A stretch of DNA of 64,000 nt, from positions 62,001 to 126,000 of the forward strand of contig NZ_JBAKBF010000012.1 of NCBI RefSeq assembly GCF_036881715.1, written 5' to 3'. The stretch comes from Pannonibacter anstelovis (GTDB taxonomy: Bacteria; Pseudomonadota; Alphaproteobacteria; Rhizobiales; Stappiaceae). Under the pieces are notes generated by a model that worked only from the letters and a program-made list of their open reading frames with translations, had not been told where the DNA came from and ran no database searches. Below, piece by piece: positions 1 to 8,763 of the stretch. The position numbers and the translations under genes were made by a program. Each line of letters opens with the position of its first letter. Position 1 is the first letter of the stretch.

Positions 1-2
1 GG

Positions 3-386
3 CGGATTGGCATCGACGAGATACGGCAGGAAGAACTGCTGCTGCTGGAGGAAGGTCACTGCCTGCGCGATCAGGCACTCAATTATTGCCAGATCGTCAC
101 CTCGGGCCGCCGCTCCTCCCTGGGCGCGACCAGCCTTGCCACCGTCATGCAGATGGTGGCCGCCGGTTATGGTGTCACCCTCCTGCCGGAAATCTGCGCC
201 GATGTGGAGGTGCGCGACGACCGCGTTGCCCTGCTCCGCTTTCAGGATCCACAGCCAGCCCGCATGGTAGGCCTTGCCTGGCGGCGGACGTCCCCGCGGC
301 GGAAGGATTTCGAGATCCTCCGTGACACTCTGGCAGTCACACTCAGCGGGCTTGGCGTGGCCGCAACAGCCCTGCAGGACAGCTAA
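3..386 (+). CDS. oxyR: OxyR hydrogen-peroxide regulator, C-terminal part (cut by window edge)
   Basis: The reading frame is open from the left edge and ends with TAA at 386. It encodes the last ~127 residues of a LysR-type regulator. The segment LLLEEGHCLRDQALNYC (about nt 39-89) is the OxyR redox signature. It has two cysteines nine residues apart, matching Cys199 and Cys208 of E. coli OxyR, which form the disulfide that activates peroxide-defence genes. The following VAAGYGVTLLPE block is the usual end of the LysR substrate domain. The DNA-binding domain lies outside the window, so target genes cannot be inferred. Confidence 0.9.
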   Translation, partial: RIGIDEIRQEELLLLEEGHCLRDQALNYCQIVTSGRRSSLGATSLATVMQMVAAGYGVTLLPEICADVEVRDDRVALLRFQDPQPARMVGLAWRRTSPRRKDFEILRDTLAVTLSGLGVAATALQDS

Positions 387-407
387 AGAGAAAAACGCTC
401 AGCTGCA

Positions 408-1043
408 TCAGCTGCTGGCCCGCTCGCGGATACGGTAGACACAGCGCCGTCCGCCCGACAGCAGATGCTCGCAGCGCTCAATTTCAGCCTGCGGCCCGAG
501 GACACTTGCAAAGAGCGACAGTTCCGAGCGGCAAAGCCCCTGGCAGACGGAAGCCGCAGCGCAAATGGAGCAGTGGTTCTCGATAAAGAGCCAGCTGCCG
601 TCCAAGTCGCGCTCCACTTCGGCCATGTAGCCTTCACGGTTGCGCAGATCCGCAAGGCAGGAAAGCCGGTCCGGCAGCGCTGAGGCGCCAGCCAGTTCCT
701 TTTCGTAACTCGCCTGCATTTCCTTCTCACGGAAGGCGATCAGGTCCTCCACGCCTTGCTCCCCGTGAAGTTCCCGCAATCCGGACAGCAGCGACAGGAT
801 CAGGGCAGAATGATTGTCCGGGAAACGGGCATGACCTGCAGCGCTCAGCGCCCAGACGCGGCGCGGACGGCCCACGGCCCCCTTCATGTCCTCGAAGGCG
901 ACCAGTTCCTCCTGCAGCAGACCGTCCAGATGCTGGCGCACGGCAACAGGCGTGACGGAGAGCGACGCGGCGAGCTCGGCCGCAGTCTGCGGGCCACCGG
1001 CCTTCAGGGCATTGAGAATACGGGTACGGGTTCTGTCTGACAT
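408..1043 (-). CDS. SufR-like helix-turn-helix regulator with a C-terminal cysteine cluster
   Basis: 211 residues from the ATG at 1043; an upstream in-frame start at 1064 is possible but would add only seven residues. Residues ~1-75 form a winged HTH of the ArsR/DeoR kind (AAELAASLSVTPVAVRQHLD, then a GRPRRVW wing). The C-terminal part holds NHCSICAAASVCQGLC followed by two further cysteines ending in RRCVYRI. This layout recalls SufR, the Fe-S-cluster-sensing repressor of suf genes, and suggests cluster binding. No suf operon is visible here. It diverges from the gene at 1144; the intergenic space holds an AGAAAG/CTTTCT dyad. The HTH and cysteines are seen; Fe-S sensing is inferred. Confidence 0.75.
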   Translation of the reverse strand: MSDRTRTRILNALKAGGPQTAAELAASLSVTPVAVRQHLDGLLQEELVAFEDMKGAVGRPRRVWALSAAGHARFPDNHSALILSLLSGLRELHGEQGVEDLIAFREKEMQASYEKELAGASALPDRLSCLADLRNREGYMAEVERDLDGSWLFIENHCSICAAASVCQGLCRSELSLFASVLGPQAEIERCEHLLSGGRRCVYRIRERASS

Positions 1044-1110
1044 GCGCCGAACATAGCACGGCACCGGACATATAAAAAGATTTCACTTTCCATATTCTGA
1101 AATCAAATTT

Positions 1111-1128
1111 AGAAAGGAAAAACTTTCT
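1111..1128. promoter_or_regulatory. Inverted repeat between the SufR-like gene and the 1144 gene
   Basis: AGAAAG (1111-1116) and CTTTCT (1123-1128) form a 6-bp dyad with a 6-bp spacer in an AT-rich intergenic region. It lies 15 bp upstream of the ATG at 1144 and overlaps its leader. A divergent regulator often binds such a site; binding here is inference. Confidence 0.35.
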
Positions 1129-1143
1129 TTATAGGAGACTGTC

Positions 1144-1362
1144 ATGGTTTTCAGCAGAGCTCATCAATATGCCGCCGCACTCGCCATTCTCATTGCAGCA
1201 CGCCTCAGGCGGGCAGCCAGCAGGCGCGACTGCACGGTCCGGCTGCTTGATTTGCCGCCGGAGCTCCTTGAGGACATTCAACTGCCGCAGAATGTCCAAG
1301 AACGGCTGCAGCAAGAAAGAGAAATACAGAAGAGAAGCCTGCATATCTTTCTGCAGCGATGA
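1144..1362 (+). CDS. Small DUF1127-like protein
   Basis: 72 residues, preceded by a good ribosome site (AGGAGA at about 1133-1138). The middle motif LLDLPPELLEDIQLPQNV resembles the DUF1127 consensus, in which an arginine-rich helix is followed by an L-x-D-I-G-L turn. Here the glycine is replaced by Gln. Small DUF1127 proteins of alphaproteobacteria are linked to phosphate and stress physiology and RNA turnover. The N-terminal half is a short hydrophobic stretch (AAALAILIAARLRR). The gene diverges from the SufR-like regulator, which may control it. The family call is tentative; the reading frame is well supported by the ribosome site. Confidence 0.55.
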   Translation: MVFSRAHQYAAALAILIAARLRRAASRRDCTVRLLDLPPELLEDIQLPQNVQERLQQEREIQKRSLHIFLQR

Positions 1363-1509
1363 GAATATCCCAAGCCCCCCAAAACCTGAGGTAATAAAGG
1401 CATTAAATATGAACATGCCTTTGCGGCAGAGTTTCAAAAAACGCTAGTTCGCATTAAATGCAAGTTATCATTTTGGCATCATACTCTCTGGAAAAGGAGA
1501 GTGCCCAGA

Positions 1510-3498
1510 GTGAACGCGATGCGCCGCTTTTTGAACTGGATGACTTTGTCCGGGCAGCAGCCGGAAATCCTGCAGGCTCAGTTCAGAGAGCTGCGCCGGC
1601 AAGTTCCGCTGCTCTATGCCTTGTTGGTGGTAAACGCAGGTGCCGTATCTTTTACTCACTACGGCTTGGCACCGGATTACCTGACAATCTGGCTGTTGTT
1701 GCCTCTTTTCCTCATTTGCACAGTCAGGGCCATCGTCTGGCTGCGCCGTCCAGGAGACGCGGTCACTCCGGAAGAAGCACTTTATCAGCTGCGCAAGACG
1801 CTATTCCTGAGCGGTGTCCTGGCGCTTGCCTATGTCGCCTGGTCGCTGGCCCTTGACAGTTATGGCGGACCGCTGGAGCGGGGGCATGTCGCGCTTTTCA
1901 TCGCGATCACCGTCGTCGGCTGCATCTTCTGCCTGATCAACCTGCCTCAGGCTGCCCTGCTGGTCATGGCGTTGGTCACAGGGCCCTATATTGCCTATTA
2001 CAGCCGCCTGGATCTGACGGTTTTCCATGCCATCTCAATGAATATCTTTCTAGTCAGCCTTGTTCTGATCCAGGTGCTGTTCAACGGCCACAAAGCCTTC
2101 ACCAAAGTGATCCAGTCACAGCGGGCTCTGGCACAGAAGCAGCAGGAAACGGAACGGCTGAGCGAGGAAAATGCCATCCTGGCCCATACGGACGCGCTCA
2201 CCGGCCTGCCGAACCGCCGCCATTTCTTCGCAACCCTTCAAAAACGCATCCAGGAGGCAGCCGCAACGCATGGCAGCTTTGCTGTCGGTGTCCTTGACCT
2301 TGACCGGTTCAAGCCGGTGAACGACACTTACGGCCACCATTTTGGTGACTTGCTGCTGGCAGAAGCGGGCGACCGGCTGAAGGGGCTTGCCAGCAGCGGT
2401 ACCCGGTTTCAGATCAGCCGCCTGGGCGGCGACGAGTTCGGCATGATCATCGAGGCTCCGGCAAATGAACTGGAGGCCCTTGGCCAGTCGATCTGCGACA
2501 TCATCGCGACCCCTTATGAGATTGAGGGAATATTTGTCCGCATTGGCTGCTCCTGCGGGCTCGCGGTCTTCCCGGATGCCGGGCGCACGGTCCACGAACT
2601 GTTCGACCGCTCCGATTACGCCCTTTACAATTCCAAGACTGGACGGCGCGGTCAGGCAACGCTTTATTCTGTCGAGCATGAAAGGCAGATACGTTCTGAC
2701 CGGGCAATCGAAAGCGCCCTGCAAGGGGCAGACCTTGAAGAGGAATTCGAGGTCTACCTGCAGCCCATTCTCGACCTGCAGCAAGGCGGCGTTACCGGCT
2801 TTGAAGCGCTGGCCCGCTGGAACAGCCCCCTTCTCGGTCAGGTCTCTCCGGACCAGTTCATTCCGCAAGCAGAGCGCTCCGGGCTGATGCGCCGCCTCAC
2901 CATTACGCTTTTTGCCAAGGCGCTGGCGGCAATGAGCCAGTTGCCGGCGCATCTCTCGCTGTCCTTCAACCTGTCGGCACACGACATCACCAGCAAGGAG
3001 ACGGTACTGACCTTGCTCACCCTGCTTGGGCGCAGCCGGATACAGCCCGGCCGGTTGATGTTCGAGATCACGGAAACGGCAGTCATGCGCAGCTATGAAG
3101 GGGCGGAACAGTCCATGCGGCTGCTGCGCCAGACGGGCGCCCGTCTGGCTCTTGACGACTTCGGCACAGGATATTCGAGCCTTGGCTACCTGCACCGCCT
3201 GCCGATCGACCGGGTGAAGATCGACAAGAGTTTCGTGTCCGGGATCGATGACCCGAGCGGGCACGGCATTGTCTCCTCGATCATTGCTCTTTGCCGCTCC
3301 ATGTCCCTCGACTGTGTGGTGGAAGGCATCGAGACGGACGCACAGCGCGACCGCCTGAAAAGCTTGGGCTGCCGCTATATCCAGGGCTACCTGATCGCCC
3401 GCCCGATGCCTGCCAAGGATGCGGCTGCATGGCTGGAGCACACGGACTATCATCAGTCTGCAGCAGCGGCAGGTATGGTATCTCTGCCTGTGAATTGA
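1510..3498 (+). CDS. Membrane-bound GGDEF-EAL cyclic-di-GMP enzyme
   Basis: About 662 residues. The chosen start is GTG 1510, ten bases after AGGAG; GTG 1501 and ATG 1519 are alternatives. Residues ~35-200 carry several hydrophobic segments forming a membrane sensor. A GGDEF domain follows (~220-385) with intact RLGGDEFGM, then an EAL domain (~400-655) with EALARW, FNLSAHD, EITETAV, LDDFGTGYSS, KIDKSFV, VVEGIE and QGYLIARPM. The EAL metal and catalytic residues therefore appear present, and the GGDEF motif is intact. The protein could both make and degrade c-di-GMP, or use one domain as a regulator. No partner gene is adjacent. Confidence 0.92.
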   Translation: MNAMRRFLNWMTLSGQQPEILQAQFRELRRQVPLLYALLVVNAGAVSFTHYGLAPDYLTIWLLLPLFLICTVRAIVWLRRPGDAVTPEEALYQLRKTLFLSGVLALAYVAWSLALDSYGGPLERGHVALFIAITVVGCIFCLINLPQAALLVMALVTGPYIAYYSRLDLTVFHAISMNIFLVSLVLIQVLFNGHKAFTKVIQSQRALAQKQQETERLSEENAILAHTDALTGLPNRRHFFATLQKRIQEAAATHGSFAVGVLDLDRFKPVNDTYGHHFGDLLLAEAGDRLKGLASSGTRFQISRLGGDEFGMIIEAPANELEALGQSICDIIATPYEIEGIFVRIGCSCGLAVFPDAGRTVHELFDRSDYALYNSKTGRRGQATLYSVEHERQIRSDRAIESALQGADLEEEFEVYLQPILDLQQGGVTGFEALARWNSPLLGQVSPDQFIPQAERSGLMRRLTITLFAKALAAMSQLPAHLSLSFNLSAHDITSKETVLTLLTLLGRSRIQPGRLMFEITETAVMRSYEGAEQSMRLLRQTGARLALDDFGTGYSSLGYLHRLPIDRVKIDKSFVSGIDDPSGHGIVSSIIALCRSMSLDCVVEGIETDAQRDRLKSLGCRYIQGYLIARPMPAKDAAAWLEHTDYHQSAAAAGMVSLPVN

Positions 3499-3517
3499 GG
3501 ATCAGGAGAGATCGCTG

Positions 3518-3859
3518 GTGCCAGATGGAACTGAACCTGCGGTGCCCCAGACAGGGGGCACGCGCCGTCAGAAAGACATGCGCAAGGCGCTGCGCCAGAT
3601 CGCACCGCGCATTCCCTTGTTTGATGCACAGGCGGTTCTAAGTGGCGCCATGGCCGGTCATCTGCGCCACCTGCCGCCGTCCATTGCCGTGCAGCAGGCC
3701 CTGACCTCCCACATCCGCCACACAGCAACGGAATACGACACGCTTCTTGCAGAAGGCTACGACCGGGACTCTGCCCGGCATTTCGTGCTGGATGACATCA
3801 ATGACCAGCTCGCAGACTGGGGTTCTGGCCTGCGCATCGCCGAAGCAGACGTAGAGTGA
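3518..3859 (+). CDS. DUF2293 domain protein
   Basis: 113 residues from GTG 3518, with AGGAGA eight bases upstream. The C-terminal half (HIRHTATEYDTLLAEGYDRD followed by SARHFVLDDINDQL and a DWG motif) matches the conserved DUF2293 signature common in Rhizobiales. The family has no established function. It starts 19 bp after the GGDEF-EAL stop on the same strand, so the two could be cotranscribed. Confidence 0.75.
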   Translation: MPDGTEPAVPQTGGTRRQKDMRKALRQIAPRIPLFDAQAVLSGAMAGHLRHLPPSIAVQQALTSHIRHTATEYDTLLAEGYDRDSARHFVLDDINDQLADWGSGLRIAEADVE

Positions 3860-3895
3860 GCCACGCCGCGCATAAAGAGCCCGGGAACTGGCGCT

Positions 3896-4288
3896 TCACG
3901 GACGCCGTGCAATGAGATCGATTTCCACGAGCGCATGGACGGCAAGGCCAGTCACACCGATGCAGGTGCGCGCAGGCAGCTTGCCCGGCTCGAAATAGCG
4001 GCTGTAGGTTTCATTCATAAGCGCATAGTCGCGGTGGAAGTCCGTCAGATAGATACGGGCCATGGTCACATGCTCCAGCCCGAGCCCAACGCCCGCCAGC
4101 ACCAGCTTCAGGTTCTCCATCACCCGCGCCGTCTGGGCGGCGATCCCCTCCGGCAGCGGCGCGTCCGGGGCTGCCGGATCCGTCGGCATCTGGCCAGTGA
4201 CAAATACCCAGCCATCGGCTTCTACCGCGTGGGAAAACGGCGCCACAGGACGCGGCCCTCCGGAAATCATGTGATGGATCGGCAGCAC
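3896..4288 (-). CDS. RidA family (YjgF/YER057c/UK114) enamine/imine deaminase
   Basis: 130 residues, the usual size of the family. GTG 4288 was chosen because AGGGGA lies seven bases upstream; an upstream extension to 4402 lacks a ribosome site and is longer than the family. Motifs include GPRPVAPFSHAVEADGWVFV, SGQ-like VTGQMPTD and the C-terminal PARTCIGV, whose arginine corresponds to the catalytic Arg105 of RidA. RidA hydrolyses reactive 2-aminoacrylate and related enamines released by PLP enzymes. It is convergent with the DUF2293 gene. Confidence 0.85.
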   Translation of the reverse strand: MLPIHHMISGGPRPVAPFSHAVEADGWVFVTGQMPTDPAAPDAPLPEGIAAQTARVMENLKLVLAGVGLGLEHVTMARIYLTDFHRDYALMNETYSRYFEPGKLPARTCIGVTGLAVHALVEIDLIARRP

Positions 4289-4782
4289 GTCAGTTCCCCT
4301 TATTTGTTGCCTGAGCCGCGCCGGCAACGCCAGGACATGCCAAGGCGTCCGCCGGCGCGTGCCGGAAAGCCGGTCAGATCGAAATTCTGCGCTCTGTGCC
4401 AACGCTCATGCGCGGCTCAAGCAGCGGAACAACTGCCGCATGATCAGGAATGCAAGCAGCCCGTGCAAGACATGAAACCGTCCAAAGTGGCTGCTTCCGG
4501 TATTTTTCAAAGCTCACCAGCGCCTGAGAAGGTGGCTCGTGAGCAAAAATATCATCAGGAACACATCTCACCTATTTGTTTTTATACAAACAAACTCAGA
4601 GCATTTAGACGCCTCCTTCAACCTCAGGAAAATACAGAATAAATCAAGTATATAAAAGAATAACTCTACGTGTGTTTCGACTTATATATGAGGAAACCTC
4701 ATTCTTCAAATTTACACCGATTAATTTCATGTAAAGATTCTGCTGTTCTGATCAGAAGAACTTTGACGCGAGGGGCGAACGA
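4289..4782. other. Intergenic gap between ridA and the chemoreceptor gene
   Basis: About 490 bp without a convincing gene. The right half (4560-4760) is AT-rich and probably carries the promoter and leader of the chemoreceptor. I see no ribosome-site-supported ORF, tRNA or strong terminator. Confidence 0.5.
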
Positions 4783-6459
4783 ATGACGATCAAGCAGAAG
4801 ATGCTCATCTTGTCTCTGATGGCACTCAGTGCCGTTTTGCTGACTGGACTGGTACAGATTTTTTCACTGCGAAGCACGATGCTTGAAGACCGGCGTGATC
4901 TGATCCGCTCACAGGTCGAGACAGCACAGAGCGTCGTGAAGGCCATTGCCGAGGAAGCCAAGGCAGCCGGTGTGCCGCTTGAGACGGCCCAGGCCAACGC
5001 AAAGGCCGTGCTGCGCACCATGCGCTTCAACGGTAACGACTATTTCCTCGCCATCGATGCGAGCCCGGCCAATCAGGGCCTCATTCTGGCGCATCCCAGC
5101 GCATCCGTCGAAGGCAAGAACCTTTGGAACTCCAAGGACCCTGCGGGCAATCTCTTTGTTCAGGGCGAGATCGAAGCAGGGCGCAAGGGCGGCGGCTTCT
5201 CCGAGTTCCAGTTTCCGCGCCTGAATGAGACGGAGGCTGCTCCCAAGCTTGCCTACACCATGAATTATGACCCGTGGCAGTGGGCCATCACATCCGCGCT
5301 CTACATCGACGACATCAGCGCTGCCTTCTATTCGGAACTGTTCACGATGCTGATGTGGATGGTGCCGCTGGTCCTGGCGATTGCCGCAGGCACATTCGTG
5401 CTCTCCAACAGCATCACCCGCCCGCTGGAAGCCATCACCAGCGTCACCAGGCAGCTCGCAGACGGCAACATGACCGTCACCATACCCGGCACCGGCCGCA
5501 AGGACGAGATCGGGCATATGGCAGAGGCAACGGAAATCTTCCGTGACACGATGATCCGCGCCCGTGATCTGGCCCAGTCTCAGGCCGCCGAGCAGACCCA
5601 GCGCGAGGCACGCGCCCTGCATATCGAGGAGCTGACCCGCAGCTTCGATGCGAGTGCTGCGGCTTTGTTGCAGGCGGTCACACAGTCCGCCTCCGGCATG
5701 GAAGGCAGCGCCCGCAACATGGCCCGCATCGCCGAAGGCACGAACTCCAGCTCGACGGCCGTTGCGTCGGCAGCTCAGCAGGCTGCCGCAAACGTGCAGA
5801 CGGTTGCCTCCGCAACGGAAGAGCTGAGTTCTTCCATCTCGGAGATCGCCTCCCAGGTTTCCCGCTCCTCCCAGATTGCCATGCAGGCGGTGGATGAAGC
5901 CCGGCGCACGGATGGCCAGATCCAGGGCCTTGCCAACGCCGCCAACAAGATCGGCGAAGTGGTGGACCTCATCCGCGCCATCGCCGAGCAGACCAACCTC
6001 CTTGCCCTCAACGCCACCATCGAGGCGGCGCGAGCCGGAGAAGCAGGCCGGGGCTTCGCGGTCGTGGCCGCCGAGGTGAAGGAACTGGCCTCGCAGACCT
6101 CCAAGGCAACCGAGGAAATCACCACGCAGATTTCGGCCATCCAGTCGGAAACGCGGGTGGCCGTGGACGCGGTGCAATCCATCGGCAAGACGGTGGAAGA
6201 GATGAACCACATTGCGGCCGCCATCTCGGCATCCGTCGAGGAACAGGGTGCTGCCACCAGCGAAATCGCCCGCAACGTCGAACAGGCCTCGCGCGGCACG
6301 CAGGATGTGACGGACAACATCCTCGAAGTCTCCCACGCGGCCAGCGAAACCCGCGGCGCTGCCAACAGTGTGGAACAGGCCGCAGCAGCGGTGACGCGCG
6401 ACGCGCTGGCGCTTCGCACCGAGGTGGAAAGCTTCCTCAGCGGTGTCCGCGCCGCCTGA
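4783..6459 (+). CDS. Methyl-accepting chemotaxis protein with a single Cache domain
   Basis: 558 residues. TM1 is at ~7-28, a periplasmic sCache-type sensor at ~30-180 (NDYFLAIDASP and DPWQWAITSALYIDD are typical Cache segments), TM2 at ~187-210 and HAMP at ~211-265 (TRPLEAITSVTRQLADGNMT, DEIGHMAEATEIF). The methyl-accepting signalling domain follows to the C-terminus, with the hairpin tip EQTNLLALNATIEAARAGEA and GRGFAVVAAEVKELA. It ends VRAA, so there is no CheR-tethering pentapeptide. No che or flagellar genes are nearby. The ligand is unknown; sCache domains often sense small organic acids. Confidence 0.95.
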   Translation: MTIKQKMLILSLMALSAVLLTGLVQIFSLRSTMLEDRRDLIRSQVETAQSVVKAIAEEAKAAGVPLETAQANAKAVLRTMRFNGNDYFLAIDASPANQGLILAHPSASVEGKNLWNSKDPAGNLFVQGEIEAGRKGGGFSEFQFPRLNETEAAPKLAYTMNYDPWQWAITSALYIDDISAAFYSELFTMLMWMVPLVLAIAAGTFVLSNSITRPLEAITSVTRQLADGNMTVTIPGTGRKDEIGHMAEATEIFRDTMIRARDLAQSQAAEQTQREARALHIEELTRSFDASAAALLQAVTQSASGMEGSARNMARIAEGTNSSSTAVASAAQQAAANVQTVASATEELSSSISEIASQVSRSSQIAMQAVDEARRTDGQIQGLANAANKIGEVVDLIRAIAEQTNLLALNATIEAARAGEAGRGFAVVAAEVKELASQTSKATEEITTQISAIQSETRVAVDAVQSIGKTVEEMNHIAAAISASVEEQGAATSEIARNVEQASRGTQDVTDNILEVSHAASETRGAANSVEQAAAAVTRDALALRTEVESFLSGVRAA

Positions 6460-6484
6460 CGGGCAAAAACAACTGTTCTGGCTG

Positions 6485-6515
6485 AAAAGGCCGGGCCTCC
6501 TTGGCCCGGCCTTTT
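6485..6515 (+). terminator. Rho-independent terminator after the chemoreceptor gene
   Basis: AAAAGGCCGGGCC (6485-6497) pairs perfectly with GGCCCGGCCTTTT (6503-6515) around a 5-nt loop. The GC-rich stem ends in a T-run, 26 bp after the stop codon. Confidence 0.9.
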
Positions 6516-6607
6516 CATTGCCACAGGACGGGCACATTGAGGCCGCACTATCCCGGCACAAGTTGCAATCTGCACAATTTCACGCTTGCATTTCCTTCGA
6601 GGTCATC

Positions 6608-7930
6608 ATGAAAATCAGGCACTTGCTGGCAGTGGCCCCGCTGCTTCTCTCCCTCGCTGTCCCCCCTGGAACTGCAATGGCCGACAACAGAATAGACACC
6701 ATCCGCCCCGATGCGCCCGTGCTTGCGGCCTATGGAAGCTATGGGGTTGGTGTGACCACGGTTGAACTGACCAATCCGGGCCAGATCGATGTGCTGAACT
6801 CGGAGCCTGGCAAGGAGCCTGACCTCTATGACAGGCCTCTGACGGTCGAGGTGTTCTATCCGGCCGCCGCAGGCGCAAAGCCCGTGCCGCTCGAGGCGAT
6901 GATGCGGGACGGCAGCACCATGATCGAGCTTCATGGCCGTTCCTCGCGCAGTGCGGAGCCTGACCGGAGCGGGGCCCCCTATCCGCTGGTCATCATTTCC
7001 CACGGCTATCCGGGCAACCGGTTCCTGATGAGCCATCTGGCGGAGAACCTTGCGAGCAAGGGCTTTGTCGTTGCCTCGATTGATCACACCGAATCCACCT
7101 ATGACAACAAGGCCGCATTCATTTCCACGCTGGTCAACCGGCCTCTGGACCAGATGTTCGTGCTCAATGCCATGGAAGAGCTTGGCAAGACGCCGGGCGG
7201 CCAGCTGGACGGCCTCTTGTCCACCGAACGGACGGGTCTCATCGGCTATTCCATGGGCGGCTATGGCACGCTGATTTCCGGCGGTGCAGGCCTTGCCGAT
7301 TTTGCCCGCGAGGCTTCGTGGACTGATGGCAAGGGCGCGTTCCTTGAGCGCCATCTGGCCGGAAGCGAGAGCCATGAAGCGCTGATCGATCCGCGCCTCA
7401 AGGCCATCGTGTCTGTCGGCCCCTGGGCGCGCAAGTCCAATGCCATGAATGCGGACGGTCTTGCGGGCCTGCGCGTTCCGGCGCTGATCGTGGGCGGCAA
7501 TCAGGACGAGATTTCCGGCTACAGCGACGGCATCCGCAAGATCTGGCAGGAGGCCAAGGGCACGGACCGCTATCTGCTGACCTTCGTCAACGCCGGACAC
7601 AACGCAGCGGCCCCCATGCCTGCCCCGGCAGAAAGCTATGCCTTCAGCGAGGCCATCGGCTTTCCGCCATTCCAGCATTATGCTGATCCGGTCTGGGACA
7701 GCGTGCGGATGAACAACATCCTCCAGCACTTCACCACGGCCTTCCTCAACATCAACCTCAAGAGCAAGACGGACGAGGGCAAGTACCTCAAGCTCCTGCC
7801 CTATGCGGAGGACGGCGTGTGGTCGATGAATGCGGATGGCAAGCCCAACGCTGACCACACATACTGGGAAGGTTTCCCGCAAGGCAGCGCCATTGGGCTG
7901 CGCTTCGAGCATCTGGAGAAGGGGAAGTAA
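6608..7930 (+). CDS. Secreted alpha/beta hydrolase (dienelactone hydrolase / PAF-acetylhydrolase-like)
   Basis: 440 residues from ATG 6608 (CGAGG ribosome site). It has a signal peptide (KIRHLLAVAPLLLSLAVPPG, then TAMA before ADNR), so the product is exported. The nucleophile elbow is GYSMGG (~residues 215-220), and NAGHN near residue 335 offers the catalytic histidine. The oxyanion region HGYPGNRFLMSHLAE resembles platelet-activating-factor acetylhydrolase-like enzymes. The substrate is unknown; ester or lactone hydrolysis in the periplasm is the family expectation. Confidence 0.8.
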   Translation: MKIRHLLAVAPLLLSLAVPPGTAMADNRIDTIRPDAPVLAAYGSYGVGVTTVELTNPGQIDVLNSEPGKEPDLYDRPLTVEVFYPAAAGAKPVPLEAMMRDGSTMIELHGRSSRSAEPDRSGAPYPLVIISHGYPGNRFLMSHLAENLASKGFVVASIDHTESTYDNKAAFISTLVNRPLDQMFVLNAMEELGKTPGGQLDGLLSTERTGLIGYSMGGYGTLISGGAGLADFAREASWTDGKGAFLERHLAGSESHEALIDPRLKAIVSVGPWARKSNAMNADGLAGLRVPALIVGGNQDEISGYSDGIRKIWQEAKGTDRYLLTFVNAGHNAAAPMPAPAESYAFSEAIGFPPFQHYADPVWDSVRMNNILQHFTTAFLNINLKSKTDEGKYLKLLPYAEDGVWSMNADGKPNADHTYWEGFPQGSAIGLRFEHLEKGK

Positions 7931-7945
7931 CCCCTTCTGCCCTCA

Positions 7946-8584
7946 TCAGCCCGGATAGATCCAGTGCTCCGGCAGATGCGCCGTGATGGCGTCGCCGGGC
8001 AGGATGCGCCCCGGCAGTTCGACGAAAGCGACAAGGCCGCGCAGATATTGCGCGGTCTTCGGGAACAGCAGATCCAGCCCTTCGCGGTCCGGCACATGCT
8101 CCGCGATCTTCCGGCCAGCCGCCCGGCAGGGTGAATTGTAGCCATCCACACGCAAGACAGCCCCGCTCCCGAACACGAGCCGCGTGCGCGGCGGCAGCAG
8201 GCTGAGGCTGGGAATGCCTTGCGTCACCACATTGCCGCCGATCCAGCCGGCAGGCAGCGCGTCCAGTTCCATCCGCGAGGCAATCAGCGCCAGTTCCTCC
8301 ACCGACAGGATGGAGAGCTGACGCTCGTTCACCATCACCGTGCCGCGCGGATACCAGGGCTCACGTCCACCGGAGCGGCGGGTGCGCCCGCCATGCCGGT
8401 CGCCCTCGATACCGTCGAAGGTTAGATCCAGTGCCGCGCAGGTTTCCGTGGCAAAATCCGATTTCTTTCCGGTCCGCAGCACTTCGGCGGCCTTGCCGGA
8501 AATCTTGCGTCCAGGCACCCGCTCCAGCCGCGCCAGCATATCTGCCAGCGCCGCCTGCCCTGCCTCACCTGTCTCCACGCTCAT
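7946..8584 (-). CDS. MOSC domain protein
   Basis: 212 residues from ATG 8584, which has GGAGG nine bases upstream. The MOSC fold is indicated by GIEGDRHGG near the N-terminus, MVNERQLSILS in the middle and the cysteine motif NSPCRAAGRKI. The conserved cysteine handles sulfur or molybdenum cofactor in this family (as in MoCo sulfurase, YiiM and mARC). Such proteins act in N-hydroxylated compound reduction or sulfur carriage; the partner is not adjacent. It converges with the hydrolase (15-bp gap) and diverges from the GH64-like gene. Confidence 0.85.
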   Translation of the reverse strand: MSVETGEAGQAALADMLARLERVPGRKISGKAAEVLRTGKKSDFATETCAALDLTFDGIEGDRHGGRTRRSGGREPWYPRGTVMVNERQLSILSVEELALIASRMELDALPAGWIGGNVVTQGIPSLSLLPPRTRLVFGSGAVLRVDGYNSPCRAAGRKIAEHVPDREGLDLLFPKTAQYLRGLVAFVELPGRILPGDAITAHLPEHWIYPG

Positions 8585-8763
8585 AACGCTCTGCCTCCCG
8601 GCTTTTCCGGCCCTGCCCAAGGCTCGATACTTAGCGCAAGCAGGTGCAAGCGGCCAATGAATTGGCGTGAAGTGAGTATCACGCGAATTGCACGGAAGGA
8701 GCGCACAATCGCGGCCGCATTGCGTCCTACCGGAGGAGAAACAGCCCCTCCAAGGAGATCCTA

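Noticed and set aside
4909..6561. 550-codon minus-strand frame opposite the chemoreceptor
   Set aside because: Gly/Arg/His-rich translation with no domain, opposite a clear MCP.
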